From positions 1 through 57,668 of the forward strand of contig NZ_CATMFB010000020.1 in NCBI RefSeq assembly GCF_950066645.1: DNA of 57,668 nt. The letters are read 5' to 3'. The stretch is from an uncultured Thalassolituus sp. (lineage in GTDB: Bacteria; Pseudomonadota; Gammaproteobacteria; Pseudomonadales; Oceanobacteraceae). How positions within the stretch are numbered: position 1 is the stretch's first letter; the number at the start of each line of letters is the position of its first letter. A model generated the notes under the pieces. It saw only the letters and a program-made list of their open reading frames with translations, was not told the DNA's origin and ran no database searches. Shown in pieces: positions 1 through 10,866 of this stretch. Position numbers and translations under genes: made by a program.

Positions 1-54
1 ACCAAGATCTTCGAACAGTTTTTCTGCCAATTCTGCTTTGGTCAGGGCGGTCAT
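1..54 (-). CDS. ihfA: Integration host factor alpha subunit, N-terminal fragment
   Basis: Only the first 18 codons lie in the window (MTALTKAELAEKLFEDLG); the gene runs off the left edge. This start is the characteristic IHF-alpha N-terminus. IHF is a heterodimeric DNA-bending nucleoid protein used in recombination, replication and transcription. The ATG sits one base beyond the pheT stop, so it should be translationally coupled to pheT, as in the classic gammaproteobacterial pheST-ihfA arrangement. Identification is by N-terminal sequence plus position; the DNA-binding arm cannot be seen. Confidence 0.93.
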   Translation of the reverse strand, partial: MTALTKAELAEKLFEDLG

Positions 55-55
55 G

Positions 56-2431
56 TTAACCCCTTAACGTTGCTCCTGTACTTTCAGAGAGTTGAGCGAG
101 TACCGCATTCACGGAATCGTTCACTTCTTCATCAGTCAGAGTGCGTGAAGGATGTTGCCACGTCAAGCCCAAAGCGAGACTTTTTCTATCCGGATCAATG
201 CCTTTGCCCACATATACGTCAAAAAGGTTGAGCTTTTTGAGGTACTCGCCCGCCGCAGAGCGGATGGCATCGAACACCTGATCTACCTGGACCGACTGAT
301 CAACAACCAGTGCCAGATCACGACGCATTTCCGGGAATTTCGACAGTTCGCCGAACGTCGGAACCGCGATATCACGAACGGCGTCCAGATCCATCTCAGC
401 GACCAGAAGCGTTTGCTTGATGCCCAGGGCTTTCTGAGTGCTCGGATGAAGGGCACCAATCCAACCGATTGGCTGACCATTTTTCAGAATACGGGCACTC
501 TGACCAGGATGCAGAGCAGGATGCTGAGCCACTTCAAAGCGGTATGCCGACGCCTGACCACCACGGGCAAACAGTGCTTCTACATCCCCTTTCAGGTCAA
601 AGAAGTCGGCTGCGGATTCGTTTTCAGTCCATGACTGCGGCAGACGGTTACCACAGATCAGCATTGCCAGAGTCGGAATCTGCTGCAGACCATCGTCGGA
701 TGGAATGAAACGTAATCCCGTCTCGAACAGACGTACGCGCGGTTGCTGACGCTTGAGGTTGTAGTCGGCTGCCGTTACCAGCCCTGCCCACAGGGTCGTG
801 CGCATGACCGACATATCCGCTGAAATCGGGTTCAGCAGCGCCAGAGCCTCACGCTCAGGGTCCAGTGCTTTCTGTACTGAAGGCTCAACAAAGCTATAAG
901 TGATAGCTTCCTGATACCCTCGGGCAATCAGCTGGCGACGCAGATCGCGCAAAGGCAGGCGTGATTCCGGAGCCTTAGCGAGCGGCGTTGCGGCTGCTGG
1001 TGTACGCACAGGCAGACGGTTATAACCGTAAATCCGTGCGAGTTCTTCGATCAGATCAGCTTCAATCGCCATGTCGAACCGGTAACCAGGAGCAATGGCT
1101 TTCCAGCCTCCCTCTACCGTTTCAACCTGCATACCCAGACGAACCAGAATGTCTTCTACCTCGGCATCCGGAAGCGTCAGGCTCAGAATCTGTTCAATGC
1201 GACTCTTACGAAGGGTGATCGTCGCAGCCTGCGGCAGGTCCTGCTCGCTGGTCACTTCGCTGACCGGGCCAGGCTGGCCACCACAGATATCAATCACCAG
1301 CTGAGTGGCACGTTCCATCGCGGTGCGCGCCAGGTTGTAATCAACGCCGCGTTCAAAACGGTGAGACGAATCGGTGTGCAGACCATAATTACGGGCACGG
1401 CCGGCGATGGCGATCGGATTGAAGAACGCTGCTTCAAGGAGCAGGTCCTGCGTGTCACCGCTGACGCCTGAGAATTCGCCGCCCATGACACCTGCAAGCG
1501 CAAGTGGCTTTTCGTGGTCAGCAATCAGCAGCGTGTCTGCGTTGAGTTCGATTTCCTGACCATCGAGCAATGTCAGCTTCTCGCCCTGCTCCGCCATACG
1601 GACACGGATACCACCCTGCACGCATTTGAGGTCGAAGGCATGCATTGGCTGACCAAGCTCAAGCAGGACGTAGTTGGTGATATCGACGACGGGGTCGATA
1701 CTACGGATACCACTGCGACGCAGCTTTTCAACCATCCACAAAGGAGTCTCGGCATTCACCTTCACTCCGCGGACAACACGGCCGAGGTAACGAGGACATG
1801 CCTGTGGCGCTGCCACTTCGATGGAAGGAGCGTCTGAAATCACAGGCGCCACGGCCTGAATATCCGGACCAGAAACAGCCACCTTAGATAGCACACCCAC
1901 TTCGCGAGCCAGGCCGGCAATGCTTAGGCAATCTGCACGGTTTGGCGTCAGATCGACCTCTACCACAGTATCGTCAAGGTTGAGATATTCACGGAAATCC
2001 GTACCGACTGGCGCAGAATCCGGCAGTTCCATCAGCCCGTCAGAGCTGTCAGCCATACCAAGTTCTGCCTCGGCACACAGCATCCCGAAAGACTCCACGC
2101 CACGCAGCTTCGCTTTCTTGATTTTAAAGCCGCCCGGAAGCTCGGCACCGATTTTGGCAAACGGAATTTTCAGGCCTTCACGTACATTGGCAGCGCCACA
2201 TACAATCTGAAAACTCTCAGTACCATCAGTCACCTGACAAAGGCTGAGCTTGTCGGCATCCGGGTGCTGTTCACGGCTTACGACCTGACCCACAACAACG
2301 CCGGAAAATTCACCTGCGACGGGCTCTGCGCCGTCGACTTCAAGGCCTGCCAGCGTAAGCTGATCGACCAGTTCCTGAGTAGTAATCTCAGGCTGTACCC
2401 ATTGGCGTAACCACTGTTCGCTGAATTTCAT
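56..2431 (-). CDS. pheT: Phenylalanyl-tRNA synthetase beta subunit
   Basis: At 791 residues this is the normal length for bacterial PheT. Together with PheS it forms the alpha2beta2 enzyme that charges tRNA-Phe in the cytoplasm; the beta subunit supplies tRNA recognition and the B3/B4 editing site. Visible parts are the N-terminal EMAP-like tRNA-binding domain (about residues 40-150, with VVVGQVVSREQHPDADKLSLC), the B3/B4 region, the B5 domain near 400-480 and the C-terminal ferredoxin-fold anticodon-binding domain in the last 90 residues (FPEMRRDLALVVD). It follows pheS by 27 bp and precedes ihfA directly, in the conserved operon order. No irregularity is seen. Confidence 0.98.
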   Translation of the reverse strand: MKFSEQWLRQWVQPEITTQELVDQLTLAGLEVDGAEPVAGEFSGVVVGQVVSREQHPDADKLSLCQVTDGTESFQIVCGAANVREGLKIPFAKIGAELPGGFKIKKAKLRGVESFGMLCAEAELGMADSSDGLMELPDSAPVGTDFREYLNLDDTVVEVDLTPNRADCLSIAGLAREVGVLSKVAVSGPDIQAVAPVISDAPSIEVAAPQACPRYLGRVVRGVKVNAETPLWMVEKLRRSGIRSIDPVVDITNYVLLELGQPMHAFDLKCVQGGIRVRMAEQGEKLTLLDGQEIELNADTLLIADHEKPLALAGVMGGEFSGVSGDTQDLLLEAAFFNPIAIAGRARNYGLHTDSSHRFERGVDYNLARTAMERATQLVIDICGGQPGPVSEVTSEQDLPQAATITLRKSRIEQILSLTLPDAEVEDILVRLGMQVETVEGGWKAIAPGYRFDMAIEADLIEELARIYGYNRLPVRTPAAATPLAKAPESRLPLRDLRRQLIARGYQEAITYSFVEPSVQKALDPEREALALLNPISADMSVMRTTLWAGLVTAADYNLKRQQPRVRLFETGLRFIPSDDGLQQIPTLAMLICGNRLPQSWTENESAADFFDLKGDVEALFARGGQASAYRFEVAQHPALHPGQSARILKNGQPIGWIGALHPSTQKALGIKQTLLVAEMDLDAVRDIAVPTFGELSKFPEMRRDLALVVDQSVQVDQVFDAIRSAAGEYLKKLNLFDVYVGKGIDPDRKSLALGLTWQHPSRTLTDEEVNDSVNAVLAQLSESTGATLRG

Positions 2432-2456
2432 AATCTGTTTACCTTAGCGCTGAGAT

Positions 2457-3488
<1,032 letters not shown>

Positions 3489-3592
3489 TCAGCAAAAAAA
3501 TAGGGGAGGTCTTCCGAAGAAAGCCACTCCCCTATTCCCTGATAATCAGCCGGAGCTGATTATCGGTTCTGGTCACCCCTCAGTGAGAGGTG
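3489..3592 (-). promoter_or_regulatory. Putative pheST attenuator: three hairpins, terminator and Phe-rich mini-ORF
   Basis: The gap between rplT and pheS holds three inverted repeats in transcription order: an imperfect stem (3574-3592), a perfect 10-bp stem (GATAATCAGC at 3541-3550 pairing with 3555-3564) and a 10-bp GC-rich stem (3499-3508 with 3527-3536), the last followed by a run of T on the minus strand at 3494-3498. That last element is a textbook intrinsic terminator just before pheS. A GTG-started mini-ORF overlaps it (3527 to 3489, MAFFGRPPLFFC), with four Phe among twelve residues. E. coli pheST is attenuated through the Phe-rich pheM leader peptide. Here the mini-ORF lies inside the terminator stem, so the exact mechanism is inference and the peptide may be coincidence; the terminator itself is clear. 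Confidence 0.55.
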
Positions 3593-3600
3593 CAGTGAAA

Positions 3601-3954
3601 TCACAGGCTGGACTTGGCTTTTTCAACCAGAGCCGCAAATGCTGCTTTTTCGTTCACTGCCAGATCAGCCAGTACCTTACGGTCAATTTCAACAGCGGCT
3701 TTTTTCAGGCCGTTGATGAACTTGCTGTAAGACAGGCCGTTGATGCGAGCACCAGCGTTGATACGCGCGATCCACAGCTGACGGAACTGACGCTTACGCT
3801 GACGACGGTCACGGTAAGCATACTGACCAGCTTTAATAACTGCCTGCTTAGCTACACGGAATACACGGCTACGAGCACCGTAATAACCTTTAGCCTGCTT
3901 CAGAATTTTTTTGTGACGACGACGAGCGATCACACCACGTTTTACACGAGCCAT
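3601..3954 (-). CDS. rplT: 50S ribosomal protein L20
   Basis: The protein has 117 residues and the standard L20 sequence: a basic N-terminal extension ([23 protein letters not shown]), then the globular 23S rRNA-binding domain ([22 protein letters not shown]). L20 is needed early in 50S assembly and, in enterobacteria, represses translation of its own operon by binding the rpmI leader. It lies 24 bp after rpmI and has an AGGAG-type ribosome site just before the ATG. Length and sequence are normal. Confidence 0.98.
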   Translation of the reverse strand: MARVKRGVIARRRHKKILKQAKGYYGARSRVFRVAKQAVIKAGQYAYRDRRQRKRQFRQLWIARINAGARINGLSYSKFINGLKKAAVEIDRKVLADLAVNEKAAFAALVEKAKSSL

Positions 3955-3978
3955 AATTTATCTCCTGAAACAATCCAA

Positions 3979-4173
3979 TCAAAGGTTAGGAAGCATACGC
4001 AGAACGAGCTTCTTGTCTGCAGCGTGCAGCTGAGACATACCACGCAGGTGGCGCTTACGCTTTGTGCTCTTCTTGGTCAGGATGTGGCTGCGGAAAGCAT
4101 TACGGTGTTTGAAGCCGTTCGCAGTCTTTTTGAAGCGCTTAGCTGCGCCACTCTTAGTTTTGATTTTTGGCAT
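3979..4173 (-). CDS. rpmI: 50S ribosomal protein L35
   Basis: This is a 64-residue highly basic protein ([20 protein letters not shown]...) matching L35 from end to end, including the internal [13 protein letters not shown] segment. The frame stays open 25 codons further upstream, but L35 always starts MPKIKT, and an AGTATC/GGAG-like ribosome site stands before the ATG at 4173, so the upstream extension is rejected. L35 is a small late-assembling 50S protein. It lies between infC and rplT as in other gammaproteobacteria. Confidence 0.97.
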   Translation of the reverse strand: MPKIKTKSGAAKRFKKTANGFKHRNAFRSHILTKKSTKRKRHLRGMSQLHAADKKLVLRMLPNL

Positions 4174-4276
4174 TTTGATACTCCGAAAGTGATGGAACGT
4201 ACAGAAACTAAGACCCTGTACAATTCCTGCCGTATTAACAGCAGCCATTCTGGCTACTGCAGCGTCTGGCAGAACG

Positions 4277-4306
4277 CAGAGACCCCGACATACATCGGGG
4301 CCTCTG
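4277..4306 (-). promoter_or_regulatory. Stable hairpin between infC and rpmI
   Basis: A strong stem-loop (CAGAG.CCCCGA paired with TCGGGG.CTCTG around a short loop) lies in the 150-bp gap between infC and rpmI. It has no following T-run, so it is probably not a full terminator. In E. coli this region carries the L20 translational operator. A similar role is plausible here but is inferred only from position. Confidence 0.4.
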
Positions 4307-4324
4307 TTTCATTTGAGAACCAGA

Positions 4325-4867
4325 CTACTTCTTTTTGCCGGGCCCGATCACCATCACCATCTGGCGGCCTTCCATCTTCGGACGCTGTTCAACAGTGCCG
4401 AGATCAGTCAGGTCCGCTTCGAGGCGGTTCATCAGGTCCATACCAATATTCTGGTGGGCCATTTCACGACCGCGGAAACGCAGTGTGATCTTGGCTTTAT
4501 CTCCACCCTCCAGGAAGCGACGCAGGTTACGCAGTTTGATCTGGTAATCCCCTTCTTCAGTGCCCGGACGGAATTTAACTTCCTTAATCTGGACCTGGTG
4601 CTGTCGCTTCTTGGCTTCGGCCTTCTGCTTCTTCTCTTCGTAAAGCTTCTTACCGAAATCCATGATCTTGCAGACGATCGGATCGCCGTCTGAGATCTGT
4701 ACCAGATCCAGCTCAGCTTCTCCTGCGGCTTCAAGTGCTTCTGCCAGTGAGACGACGCCTACTTGCTCGCCATCTGCGCCTATCAAACGAACCTCGTTTG
4801 CACGAATCTGGTCGTTGATGGCGGCTCTGTTGTCGCGGCCGCCTCGTTTATTATCGCGTCTGATGAT
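4325..4867 (-). CDS. infC: Translation initiation factor IF-3 (AUC start codon)
   Basis: IF-3 binds the 30S subunit, keeps 50S off and checks the start codon-anticodon pairing. The ATG/GTG/TTG-limited frame begins at 4786 inside the N-terminal domain (at IGADGEQ). The IF-3 sequence clearly continues upstream ([20 protein letters not shown], then ANEVRL) to two ATC codons at 4867 and 4864, behind GGAG. I take ATC at 4867, giving 180 residues, the usual IF-3 length; it overlaps the thrS stop by one base. IF-3 genes classically use AUU so that IF-3 can repress its own synthesis by rejecting non-standard starts; AUC would serve the same way. The C-terminal domain ([18 protein letters not shown]) is normal. 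The choice between the two ATC codons is uncertain. Confidence 0.93.
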   Translation of the reverse strand: MIRRDNKRGGRDNRAAINDQIRANEVRLIGADGEQVGVVSLAEALEAAGEAELDLVQISDGDPIVCKIMDFGKKLYEEKKQKAEAKKRQHQVQIKEVKFRPGTEEGDYQIKLRNLRRFLEGGDKAKITLRFRGREMAHQNIGMDLMNRLEADLTDLGTVEQRPKMEGRQMVMVIGPGKKK

Positions 4868-6798
4868 CAGTTCTCCATTCCAAACCGACCGCGCTGCGAA
4901 ATGCCTTCATTCAGAAGCTGCTTGAATGCTTCCAGGCTCATGGTACCAAGGTCTTCACCTTTCCGTGTACGCACAGCAACGGTGTTTGTTTCTTTCTCTT
5001 TATCCCCTACCACAAGCAGGTATGGGACCTTCTGTAAAGTATGCTCGCGGATTTTAAAGCCGATCTTCTCGTTTCTCAAGTCCGCAGCGGCCCGGAATCC
5101 TTCAGATTTCAGGTTTTTCGCCAGTTCTTCGCAATATTCGCCCTGAGAATCGGTAATATTGAGCACTGACACCTGCTGAGGAGCCAACCATGGCGGCATT
5201 GCACCAGCATAGTGCTCGATCAGAATCCCGACGAAGCGCTCGAAGGAACCAAGGATAGCACGGTGCAGCATCACAGGCGTTTTACGCTCGCCGTCTTCGT
5301 CAACGAACTGGGCGCCCAGGCGCTCTGGCAGCATGAAGTCGAGCTGAATCGTACCGCACTGCCATACACGGCCAATGCAGTCACGCAGAGAGAACTCGAT
5401 CTTAGGACCGTAGAACGCGCCTTCACCCGGCTGCAGTTCCCAGTCGAGACCCGCATCGTTCAGAGCATCTTCAAGTGCCGCTTCTGCTTCATCCCACAGA
5501 GACTCTTCACCAATACGCCCCTCCGGACGGGTAGACAGCTTCATTTCTACCGCATCAAAGCCGAAGTCTTTGTAGACATCCAAAGTCAGCTTGATGAAGT
5601 CAGAGGCTTCCTGACGGATCTGATTCTTGGCGCAGAAGATGTGCGCGTCATCCTGGGTAAACCCACGTACACGCATAATGCCGTGCAGCGCACCGGATGG
5701 CTCGTTACGGTGACAGCAACCAAACTCTGCCAGACGCAGCGGCAGGTCACGGTAGGACTTCAGCCCCTGATTAAACACCTGAATATGACATGGGCAGTTC
5801 ATCGGCTTAACCGCGTAGCTGCGCTTCTCAGATTCGGTGGTGAACATGGCGTCTGAGTAGTGTTCCCAGTGACCTGACTTCTCCCACAGAGTGCGGTCTA
5901 CCACCTGCGGTGTCTTGATCTCGCTGTAGCCGGCATCGTTCTGAACTTTACGCATGTACTGCTCGAGTACCTGATAAATAGTCCAGCCGTTTGGATGCCA
6001 GAACACCATGCCCGGCGCTTCTTCCTGCAAGTGGAACAGATCCAGCTGCTTAGCCAGTTTACGGTGGTCACGCTTTTCAGCTTCTTCCAGGCGCTGCAGA
6101 TACGCCTTCATTTCTTTCTTGTCGTTCCACGCAGTACCGTAGATACGCTGCAGCTGAGCGTTCTGTGAGTCACCGCGCCAGTAGGCACCGGACACACGCT
6201 GCAGCTTGAAGATACGCATGACACGGGTGTTTGGTACGTGCGGGCCACGACACATATCCGTGTATTCTTCGTGGTGGTACAGACCTACCGCTGTCTCACC
6301 CTTCTCGATCAGGTCGTCGATCAGCTCAACTTTGTAGTCTTCACCACGCCCCACAAATACTTCGCGTGCTTCCTGAATCGGAGTCATCTTCTTGATAACT
6401 TCGTAATCTTTCTTGATCAGCTCTTTAACGCGCTTCTCAATGGCTTCGACGTCTTCTGGTGTAAATGGGCGATCGTAATCGATGTCGTAATAGAAGCCGT
6501 TTTCAATGACAGGACCAATGGCCATCTTCGCTGTTGGGTACAGCTGTTTCACCGCGTGGCCCACAAGGTGAGCAAACGAGTGTCGGATAACTTCCAGGCC
6601 TTCTTCATCGCGACCAGTGATCAGAGAGATTTCAGCGTCTTCAGTGATCAGTTCACAGGCATCAACCAGCTCACCATTGATACGACCACACACAGTCGCT
6701 TTGGCAAGGCCCGGGCCGATATCTTCAGCCACTTGCATCAGGGTTACGGGTTGATCGAACTCGCGTTTGGAGCCATCAGGAAGGGTAATAACAGGCAT
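4867..6798 (-). CDS. thrS: Threonyl-tRNA synthetase
   Basis: This 643-residue class II synthetase charges tRNA-Thr. Domains in order are TGS (residues 1-62), the editing domain with HxxxH (H73, H77) and a Cys in DMCRGPH near 183, the catalytic core with zinc-ligand Cys335 in MNCPCH, and a C-terminal HGTP anticodon-binding domain. It is the first gene of the translation operon; infC overlaps its stop codon. The 100-bp leader contains a plausible promoter and a GTGGCC/GGCCAC stem (6817-6837) that could serve as an autoregulatory operator, as known for E. coli ThrRS, though that role is inferred. Start is ATG at 6798 behind AAGGA. Confidence 0.98.
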   Translation of the reverse strand: MPVITLPDGSKREFDQPVTLMQVAEDIGPGLAKATVCGRINGELVDACELITEDAEISLITGRDEEGLEVIRHSFAHLVGHAVKQLYPTAKMAIGPVIENGFYYDIDYDRPFTPEDVEAIEKRVKELIKKDYEVIKKMTPIQEAREVFVGRGEDYKVELIDDLIEKGETAVGLYHHEEYTDMCRGPHVPNTRVMRIFKLQRVSGAYWRGDSQNAQLQRIYGTAWNDKKEMKAYLQRLEEAEKRDHRKLAKQLDLFHLQEEAPGMVFWHPNGWTIYQVLEQYMRKVQNDAGYSEIKTPQVVDRTLWEKSGHWEHYSDAMFTTESEKRSYAVKPMNCPCHIQVFNQGLKSYRDLPLRLAEFGCCHRNEPSGALHGIMRVRGFTQDDAHIFCAKNQIRQEASDFIKLTLDVYKDFGFDAVEMKLSTRPEGRIGEESLWDEAEAALEDALNDAGLDWELQPGEGAFYGPKIEFSLRDCIGRVWQCGTIQLDFMLPERLGAQFVDEDGERKTPVMLHRAILGSFERFVGILIEHYAGAMPPWLAPQQVSVLNITDSQGEYCEELAKNLKSEGFRAAADLRNEKIGFKIREHTLQKVPYLLVVGDKEKETNTVAVRTRKGEDLGTMSLEAFKQLLNEGISQRGRFGMEN

Positions 6799-6857
6799 AG
6801 CAGATCCTTGTCAGTGGTGGCCCCCACGACAGGCCACGTGAATAAAAAAGAGCACGT

Positions 6858-6886
6858 ACTCTACAGGCCGTAAATAGGCATGTAAA
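6858..6886 (-). promoter_or_regulatory. Putative sigma70 promoter of the thrS operon
   Basis: On the minus strand a -35 element TTTACA (6886-6881) and a -10 element TAGAGT (6863-6858) are separated by 17 bp, placing the transcription start about 50 bp before the thrS ATG. Nothing else of this quality is seen upstream of the operon. Confidence 0.5.
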
Positions 6887-6899
6887 CCGCCATAAGAGC

Positions 6900-7934
6900 T
6901 CAATGTCCATGGCGTCTCTGCCATTCTCCCGGTGGTACTCCCATGGAGGCTTTGAAGGCCCGGTTAAAAGCGGCCTGCTCGGAATACCCCAACAGCAAGG
7001 CGACCTCACTCAGGGTCAGATGGCGCTCGCGCAGATAGGACTGCGCTAACTCCATCCGGACGGCGGTCTGCAGTGACCGGAAAGAAACCCCACAGCTACT
7101 CAGACGGCGCAACAGAGTACGCTCTGACATCGCCAGCGCCTTTGCCACTTCCTGCTGACTGCCACCGCCCCGCGGCAGCGCCTCCACCAGGATTCGCCTG
7201 ACCGTGGCCAGGACACCGCTCTCATCAGGGAGGCTGTGCAGTGCCTGATCCGCCGCTTGCTGTAATCGTTGCGCAGCGCTCTCATCAGGAGACAGAGGCA
7301 ACATCAGATAGGAAGCTTCAAACCAGAGCGCGTTGTTGGTGGCCCCGCTCTTTAACTCACCTCCGACGTGGTTCAGATAGGCTTGCCGATCAGGAAGATC
7401 CTGCCAGATGATATCTGTACGCCTGAGCATCAGATCTGATCGCCGGGTCATGCGGCGCAGAAACGTCACCAGTCCGCCATGAATGACCTCATCGGAATAT
7501 CGGCTTGAACCACCATACTGACTATCCCAGATGATGCCGGCGAGGCCGTCACGGATCTCAATCCGCGCGCCAGGGCCCTCATACAGAAGGCGCTGATATC
7601 GCTCGAAATGCTGAAAGGCCTCAAGCACTGTCCCGGAAGACAGTGCCAGATAGCCGATGACCCCGAGATGTTCTGGCGCCACTCTTCTGGCCAGCTCGAC
7701 CGCGACCGGCTGACCGGCAAAGTGCATCTGAAGTTCATCCAGCCAGCGCCACCACTCGGCAAACGTCAGGCGCCGGGCCTGCCCTACAAGCCTCAACCGC
7801 TGTGCCAGCAGCGAACCATCAGCGCCCTGCTCACTCAGAAAATCAAGCAAGAGAGAGATGAGATCTCCACTGACGGAGAGGGCCGCCAGACGATCATCAC
7901 GTTCCGGAATCATCATGTTGTCTGAAAATATCAA
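6900..7934 (-). CDS. AraC-family transcriptional regulator (OruR/ArgR-like architecture)
   Basis: This 344-residue protein has an N-terminal arabinose_bd-type sensing domain (about 20-210, with AVELARRVAPEHLGVIGYLA and an F-x-x-F-x-R-Y pattern around FQHFERYQRLLYEG) and a C-terminal AraC double helix-turn-helix (about 240-340; LSEVALLLGYSEQAAFNRAF is the second HTH). Such regulators usually activate neighbouring catabolic or lipid genes in response to a small ligand. It is divergent from the hydroxylase gene at 8010, with a 75-bp shared promoter region, so that gene is the likely target. The true start could also be Met7 or Met8; no ribosome site decides it. The ligand is unknown. Confidence 0.88.
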   Translation of the reverse strand: MIFSDNMMIPERDDRLAALSVSGDLISLLLDFLSEQGADGSLLAQRLRLVGQARRLTFAEWWRWLDELQMHFAGQPVAVELARRVAPEHLGVIGYLALSSGTVLEAFQHFERYQRLLYEGPGARIEIRDGLAGIIWDSQYGGSSRYSDEVIHGGLVTFLRRMTRRSDLMLRRTDIIWQDLPDRQAYLNHVGGELKSGATNNALWFEASYLMLPLSPDESAAQRLQQAADQALHSLPDESGVLATVRRILVEALPRGGGSQQEVAKALAMSERTLLRRLSSCGVSFRSLQTAVRMELAQSYLRERHLTLSEVALLLGYSEQAAFNRAFKASMGVPPGEWQRRHGH

Positions 7935-8009
7935 AACATTGTCTTAAAACATCAATATATCAGATACCGCACGGGCTAGTCTGTCAGGGTGTCACTAACC
8001 GGATAGAGG

Positions 8010-8900
8010 ATGACCACTATGGAAGATATCTTGCGGGCAATCGCTTTTATTGCTCTTTTTTCAGGCGTATTCATCGGTGCTATGGTCGTCGAGAATCTCT
8101 GGGCCCGAAGTCGCGGCAGACTGAACGTCTACCGGTTCCCTGAAACCATCACCAATATTGTTACGGGAGCCTCGTACAAAATTGTCGACGGGATCGCCAT
8201 CGCGCTCTTCATTCAGGTGTTTTACGACTGGGTGTATCAATACGGCTTCCAGTGGAACCCTGACGTTAGTGTGGTCAGCATCATCGCGCTGGTGCTGTTT
8301 ATTGATCTGTGCATGTATGCCGCGCATTTTCTGATGCACAAAATACGCTGGTTCTGGAATGCGCACGTCACCCATCACAGCTCTGAACACATGAACCTCT
8401 CGACCGCATTACGCCAGAACTTCACTTATGCTTTTTCTGGCACCTGGATACTCTGGTGGATTCCTGCGGCACTGATCGGTTTCGATAAAACCTGGACACT
8501 CATCGCCATTGAAGCGAACCTTGTTTATCAGTTTTTTCTTCATACAGAACAGGTGCGGACTCTCGGCTGGGCAGAGAAAATATTCAACACGCCGTCTCAT
8601 CACCGCGTGCATCACGGCAGCAACACCGCCCAGATCGACAAAAACTTCGGCGGAATCCTGATCATCTGGGACAAACTGTTTGGCACCTTTCAGGCAGAAG
8701 AAACCGCTGGCGAAATTATTTATGGGGTAAAACGTATGCCGACCAACCCTAACAACCCATGGCATGCTCAGGTTTACGACTGGCAGAATATGTTCAGAGA
8801 TCTGAAAACCTATCGCGACCCGAGAATTCTCTGGAAACATCCGGACTGGGTAACAGAAAAATATGGCGAGCAACGCCACAACACTGAAAAGGCAACATGA
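8010..8900 (+). CDS. Sterol desaturase / fatty acid hydroxylase superfamily membrane protein
   Basis: This is a 296-residue integral membrane protein with about four hydrophobic segments and the histidine clusters of the di-iron FA_hydroxylase family: HFLMHK, HVTHHS, and HHRVHHGS. Members hydroxylate or desaturate lipids, using oxygen, at the membrane. The substrate cannot be told from sequence. The gene is divergent from the AraC regulator and overlaps the frame of the glycerophosphodiesterase gene that follows, suggesting a two-gene lipid-related unit. ATG at 8010 has GAGG touching it; Met4 at 8019 has better spacing from the same GAGG and may be the real start. Confidence 0.88.
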   Translation: MTTMEDILRAIAFIALFSGVFIGAMVVENLWARSRGRLNVYRFPETITNIVTGASYKIVDGIAIALFIQVFYDWVYQYGFQWNPDVSVVSIIALVLFIDLCMYAAHFLMHKIRWFWNAHVTHHSSEHMNLSTALRQNFTYAFSGTWILWWIPAALIGFDKTWTLIAIEANLVYQFFLHTEQVRTLGWAEKIFNTPSHHRVHHGSNTAQIDKNFGGILIIWDKLFGTFQAEETAGEIIYGVKRMPTNPNNPWHAQVYDWQNMFRDLKTYRDPRILWKHPDWVTEKYGEQRHNTEKAT

Positions 8901-8992
8901 CACGAGACCGTCACGCAAAAGTTGCGAAACTGCAACTCAGACTATTTAGCCTGAACCTCCCTATGCCAACCCAACTGCTATGGAGGTTACTC

Positions 8993-10261
8993 GTGAAATC
9001 CCTGATAACTTATGCGTTCGCTTCACTGATGCTGATCGCAGGCTGCGCTACCCAGGCCAGCCCTGACCATCATAAACACGGCCAGGGCTTTTCAAAACTG
9101 TTTGGAAAGCTCACCGAAACACAGCTTGGCCCCCGACCATTTTTCCTCGTTGCAGACATGGACGAAGGCCCTCTTAAAGAAACACTGGAATCGTGTGAAA
9201 GCGGCCCGTTTTTCAAGAGCAAGTTTTCTATAGGTCACCGCGGCGCGGCCATGCAGTTTCCAGAGCACACAAAAGAGTCTTACGAAGCGGCAGCCAGAAT
9301 GGGCGCCGGTATCGTTGAATGTGACGTGACCTTTACCAAAGATCGCGAACTCGTTTGCCGTCATTCCCAGTGTGATCTGCACACCACGACTAACATCCTG
9401 GCGACACCACTGGCAGAAAAGTGCTCGGTAGCTCCTGAGTTTGACAGCGAAGGGAAGCTCGTCAATGCGCGTGATATCCGTTGCTGTACCAGTGATATTT
9501 CACTGGCAGAATTTAAGTCTTTGCAGGGCAAAATGGACGCTGCAGATACCAGTGCTACCAGCATTGAAGAATACATGAATGCGACACCTGACTGGCGCAC
9601 CGATCTCTACTCCACCAAAGGGACGCTTCTCACTCATGCCGAAAGTATTCAACTGCTCAACGACCTCGGTGTTGATTTCACGCCTGAGCTGAAATCTCCG
9701 TCAGTCGACATGCCTTATGAGGGGGATTACACGCAGGCGATGTACGCGCAGCAGATGATTGATGAGTACCGTGAAGCAGGCATCCATCCTCGTCGCGTAT
9801 GGCCGCAATCGTTTAATTACGAAGACGTAATTTACTGGGTAGAAAACACCCGCTTCGGACGTCAGGCCGTGTATCTGGATGGCGTGTATGACGTGAACGT
9901 ATCGCTGGCAACAATGCAGCAATGGCGCGCAGAAGGTGTACGCGTCCTGGCCCCACCACTATGGATGCTGGTTGAAGCCGATGCAGAAGGGAATATCGTA
10001 CCTTCACAGTACGCCATAAATGCCAAAGAAGCTGGCCTGAAACTGATTGCCTGGTCACTCGAGCGCTCGGGTCTTATCAGCCAGCGTAACGACTGGTACT
10101 ACACCGGCCTTAATGGTGAGACCGGTATGCCTGACGTAATCGACAACGAAGGTGACGTTATGAACCTCCTGCACGTTCTTGCACAGGACGTCGGTGTGAT
10201 AGGTGTGTTCTCTGACTGGCCGGCCACAACGACATACTATGCAAACTGCATGGGGCTCTGA
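8993..10261 (+). CDS. Glycerophosphodiester phosphodiesterase family lipoprotein
   Basis: The GDPD TIM-barrel signature is clear: the metal/catalytic start [13 protein letters not shown], then [12 protein letters not shown] and the catalytic-site RHSQCDL. The enzyme would hydrolyse glycerophosphodiesters to glycerol-3-phosphate and an alcohol. I place the start at GTG 8993 because GGAGG lies seven bases before it and the product then begins with a lipoprotein signal peptide ending in the lipobox IAGC; the open frame back to 8897 lacks both features. It should therefore be an outer-membrane or periplasmic lipoprotein of about 422 residues. It is longer than minimal GDPDs, with insertions around the barrel rich in Cys (SQCD, EKCS, RCCTS). 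Confidence 0.88.
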   Translation: MKSLITYAFASLMLIAGCATQASPDHHKHGQGFSKLFGKLTETQLGPRPFFLVADMDEGPLKETLESCESGPFFKSKFSIGHRGAAMQFPEHTKESYEAAARMGAGIVECDVTFTKDRELVCRHSQCDLHTTTNILATPLAEKCSVAPEFDSEGKLVNARDIRCCTSDISLAEFKSLQGKMDAADTSATSIEEYMNATPDWRTDLYSTKGTLLTHAESIQLLNDLGVDFTPELKSPSVDMPYEGDYTQAMYAQQMIDEYREAGIHPRRVWPQSFNYEDVIYWVENTRFGRQAVYLDGVYDVNVSLATMQQWRAEGVRVLAPPLWMLVEADAEGNIVPSQYAINAKEAGLKLIAWSLERSGLISQRNDWYYTGLNGETGMPDVIDNEGDVMNLLHVLAQDVGVIGVFSDWPATTTYYANCMGL

Positions 10262-10278
10262 AATTCAATCACACAATT

Positions 10279-10310
10279 AAAAAATCCAGCGCAATGGCGC
10301 TGGATTTTTT
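10279..10310. terminator. Bidirectional intrinsic terminator
   Basis: A perfect stem (ATCCAGCGC / GCGCTGGAT around AATG) is flanked by A-run and T-run, so it can end transcription from both directions. It separates the plus-strand GDPD gene from the minus-strand DJ-1 gene, whose stop codon overlaps its edge. Confidence 0.9.
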
Positions 10311-10866
10311 ACACCAATAAACCATCCGCGACGTCATGAGCTACTTCCTCTCCGGCAAGCTCATTCACTAAAGCCAGGGCAAAGATCATCGCAGTCCCGG
10401 GTCCCTGACTGGTGATAAAGTGCCCGTCCTTTACCAACGCGTCATCACAGATTACGGCTCCGTCTGCGTCCAGCTTTTCACGAAAACCCGGATATGCTGT
10501 CGCCTTGCGTCCATTGAGTAAACCGTGGGCCGACAGAACGACCTGTGGTGCCGCACAGATTGCACCGATACAACGTTCAGCGTCGTTCTGACTCTGCAGT
10601 ATTTCAACCAGAGTGATGGTATCGGAAAGATGCGCAGCGCCGGGCATACCACCCGGACAGATCACAGCGTCCCAACGTTCATTCACACACTCGTCGATCA
10701 GGCGGTCGGCTGTGATCCGCACTCCGCGGGAGCAGATCACTTCGCGGGCGGACATGACAGACGCAACGATGACGTCCAGGCGAGCGCGTCGGAGAATATC
10801 AATAATCGTGACGGCTTCGAGTTCTTCCGTACCATCGGCAACGGCGACCAGTACCTTTTTATTCAT
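10309..10866 (-). CDS. DJ-1/PfpI family protein (YajL-like)
   Basis: The 185-residue protein has the DJ-1 fold hallmarks: a conserved Glu near residue 15 (DGTEELEAV) and the nucleophile-elbow Cys104 in GAICAAPQVV. YajL/DJ-1 proteins have been linked to protection against oxidative and carbonyl stress; their exact chemistry is debated. I start at ATG 10866 (MNKKVLVAVADG), behind GGAG; the longer upstream frame is not protein-like. The EamA gene stop overlaps this ATG (ATGA), so the two are translationally coupled at the end of the selenium operon. Confidence 0.92.
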   Translation of the reverse strand: MNKKVLVAVADGTEELEAVTIIDILRRARLDVIVASVMSAREVICSRGVRITADRLIDECVNERWDAVICPGGMPGAAHLSDTITLVEILQSQNDAERCIGAICAAPQVVLSAHGLLNGRKATAYPGFREKLDADGAVICDDALVKDGHFITSQGPGTAMIFALALVNELAGEEVAHDVADGLLV

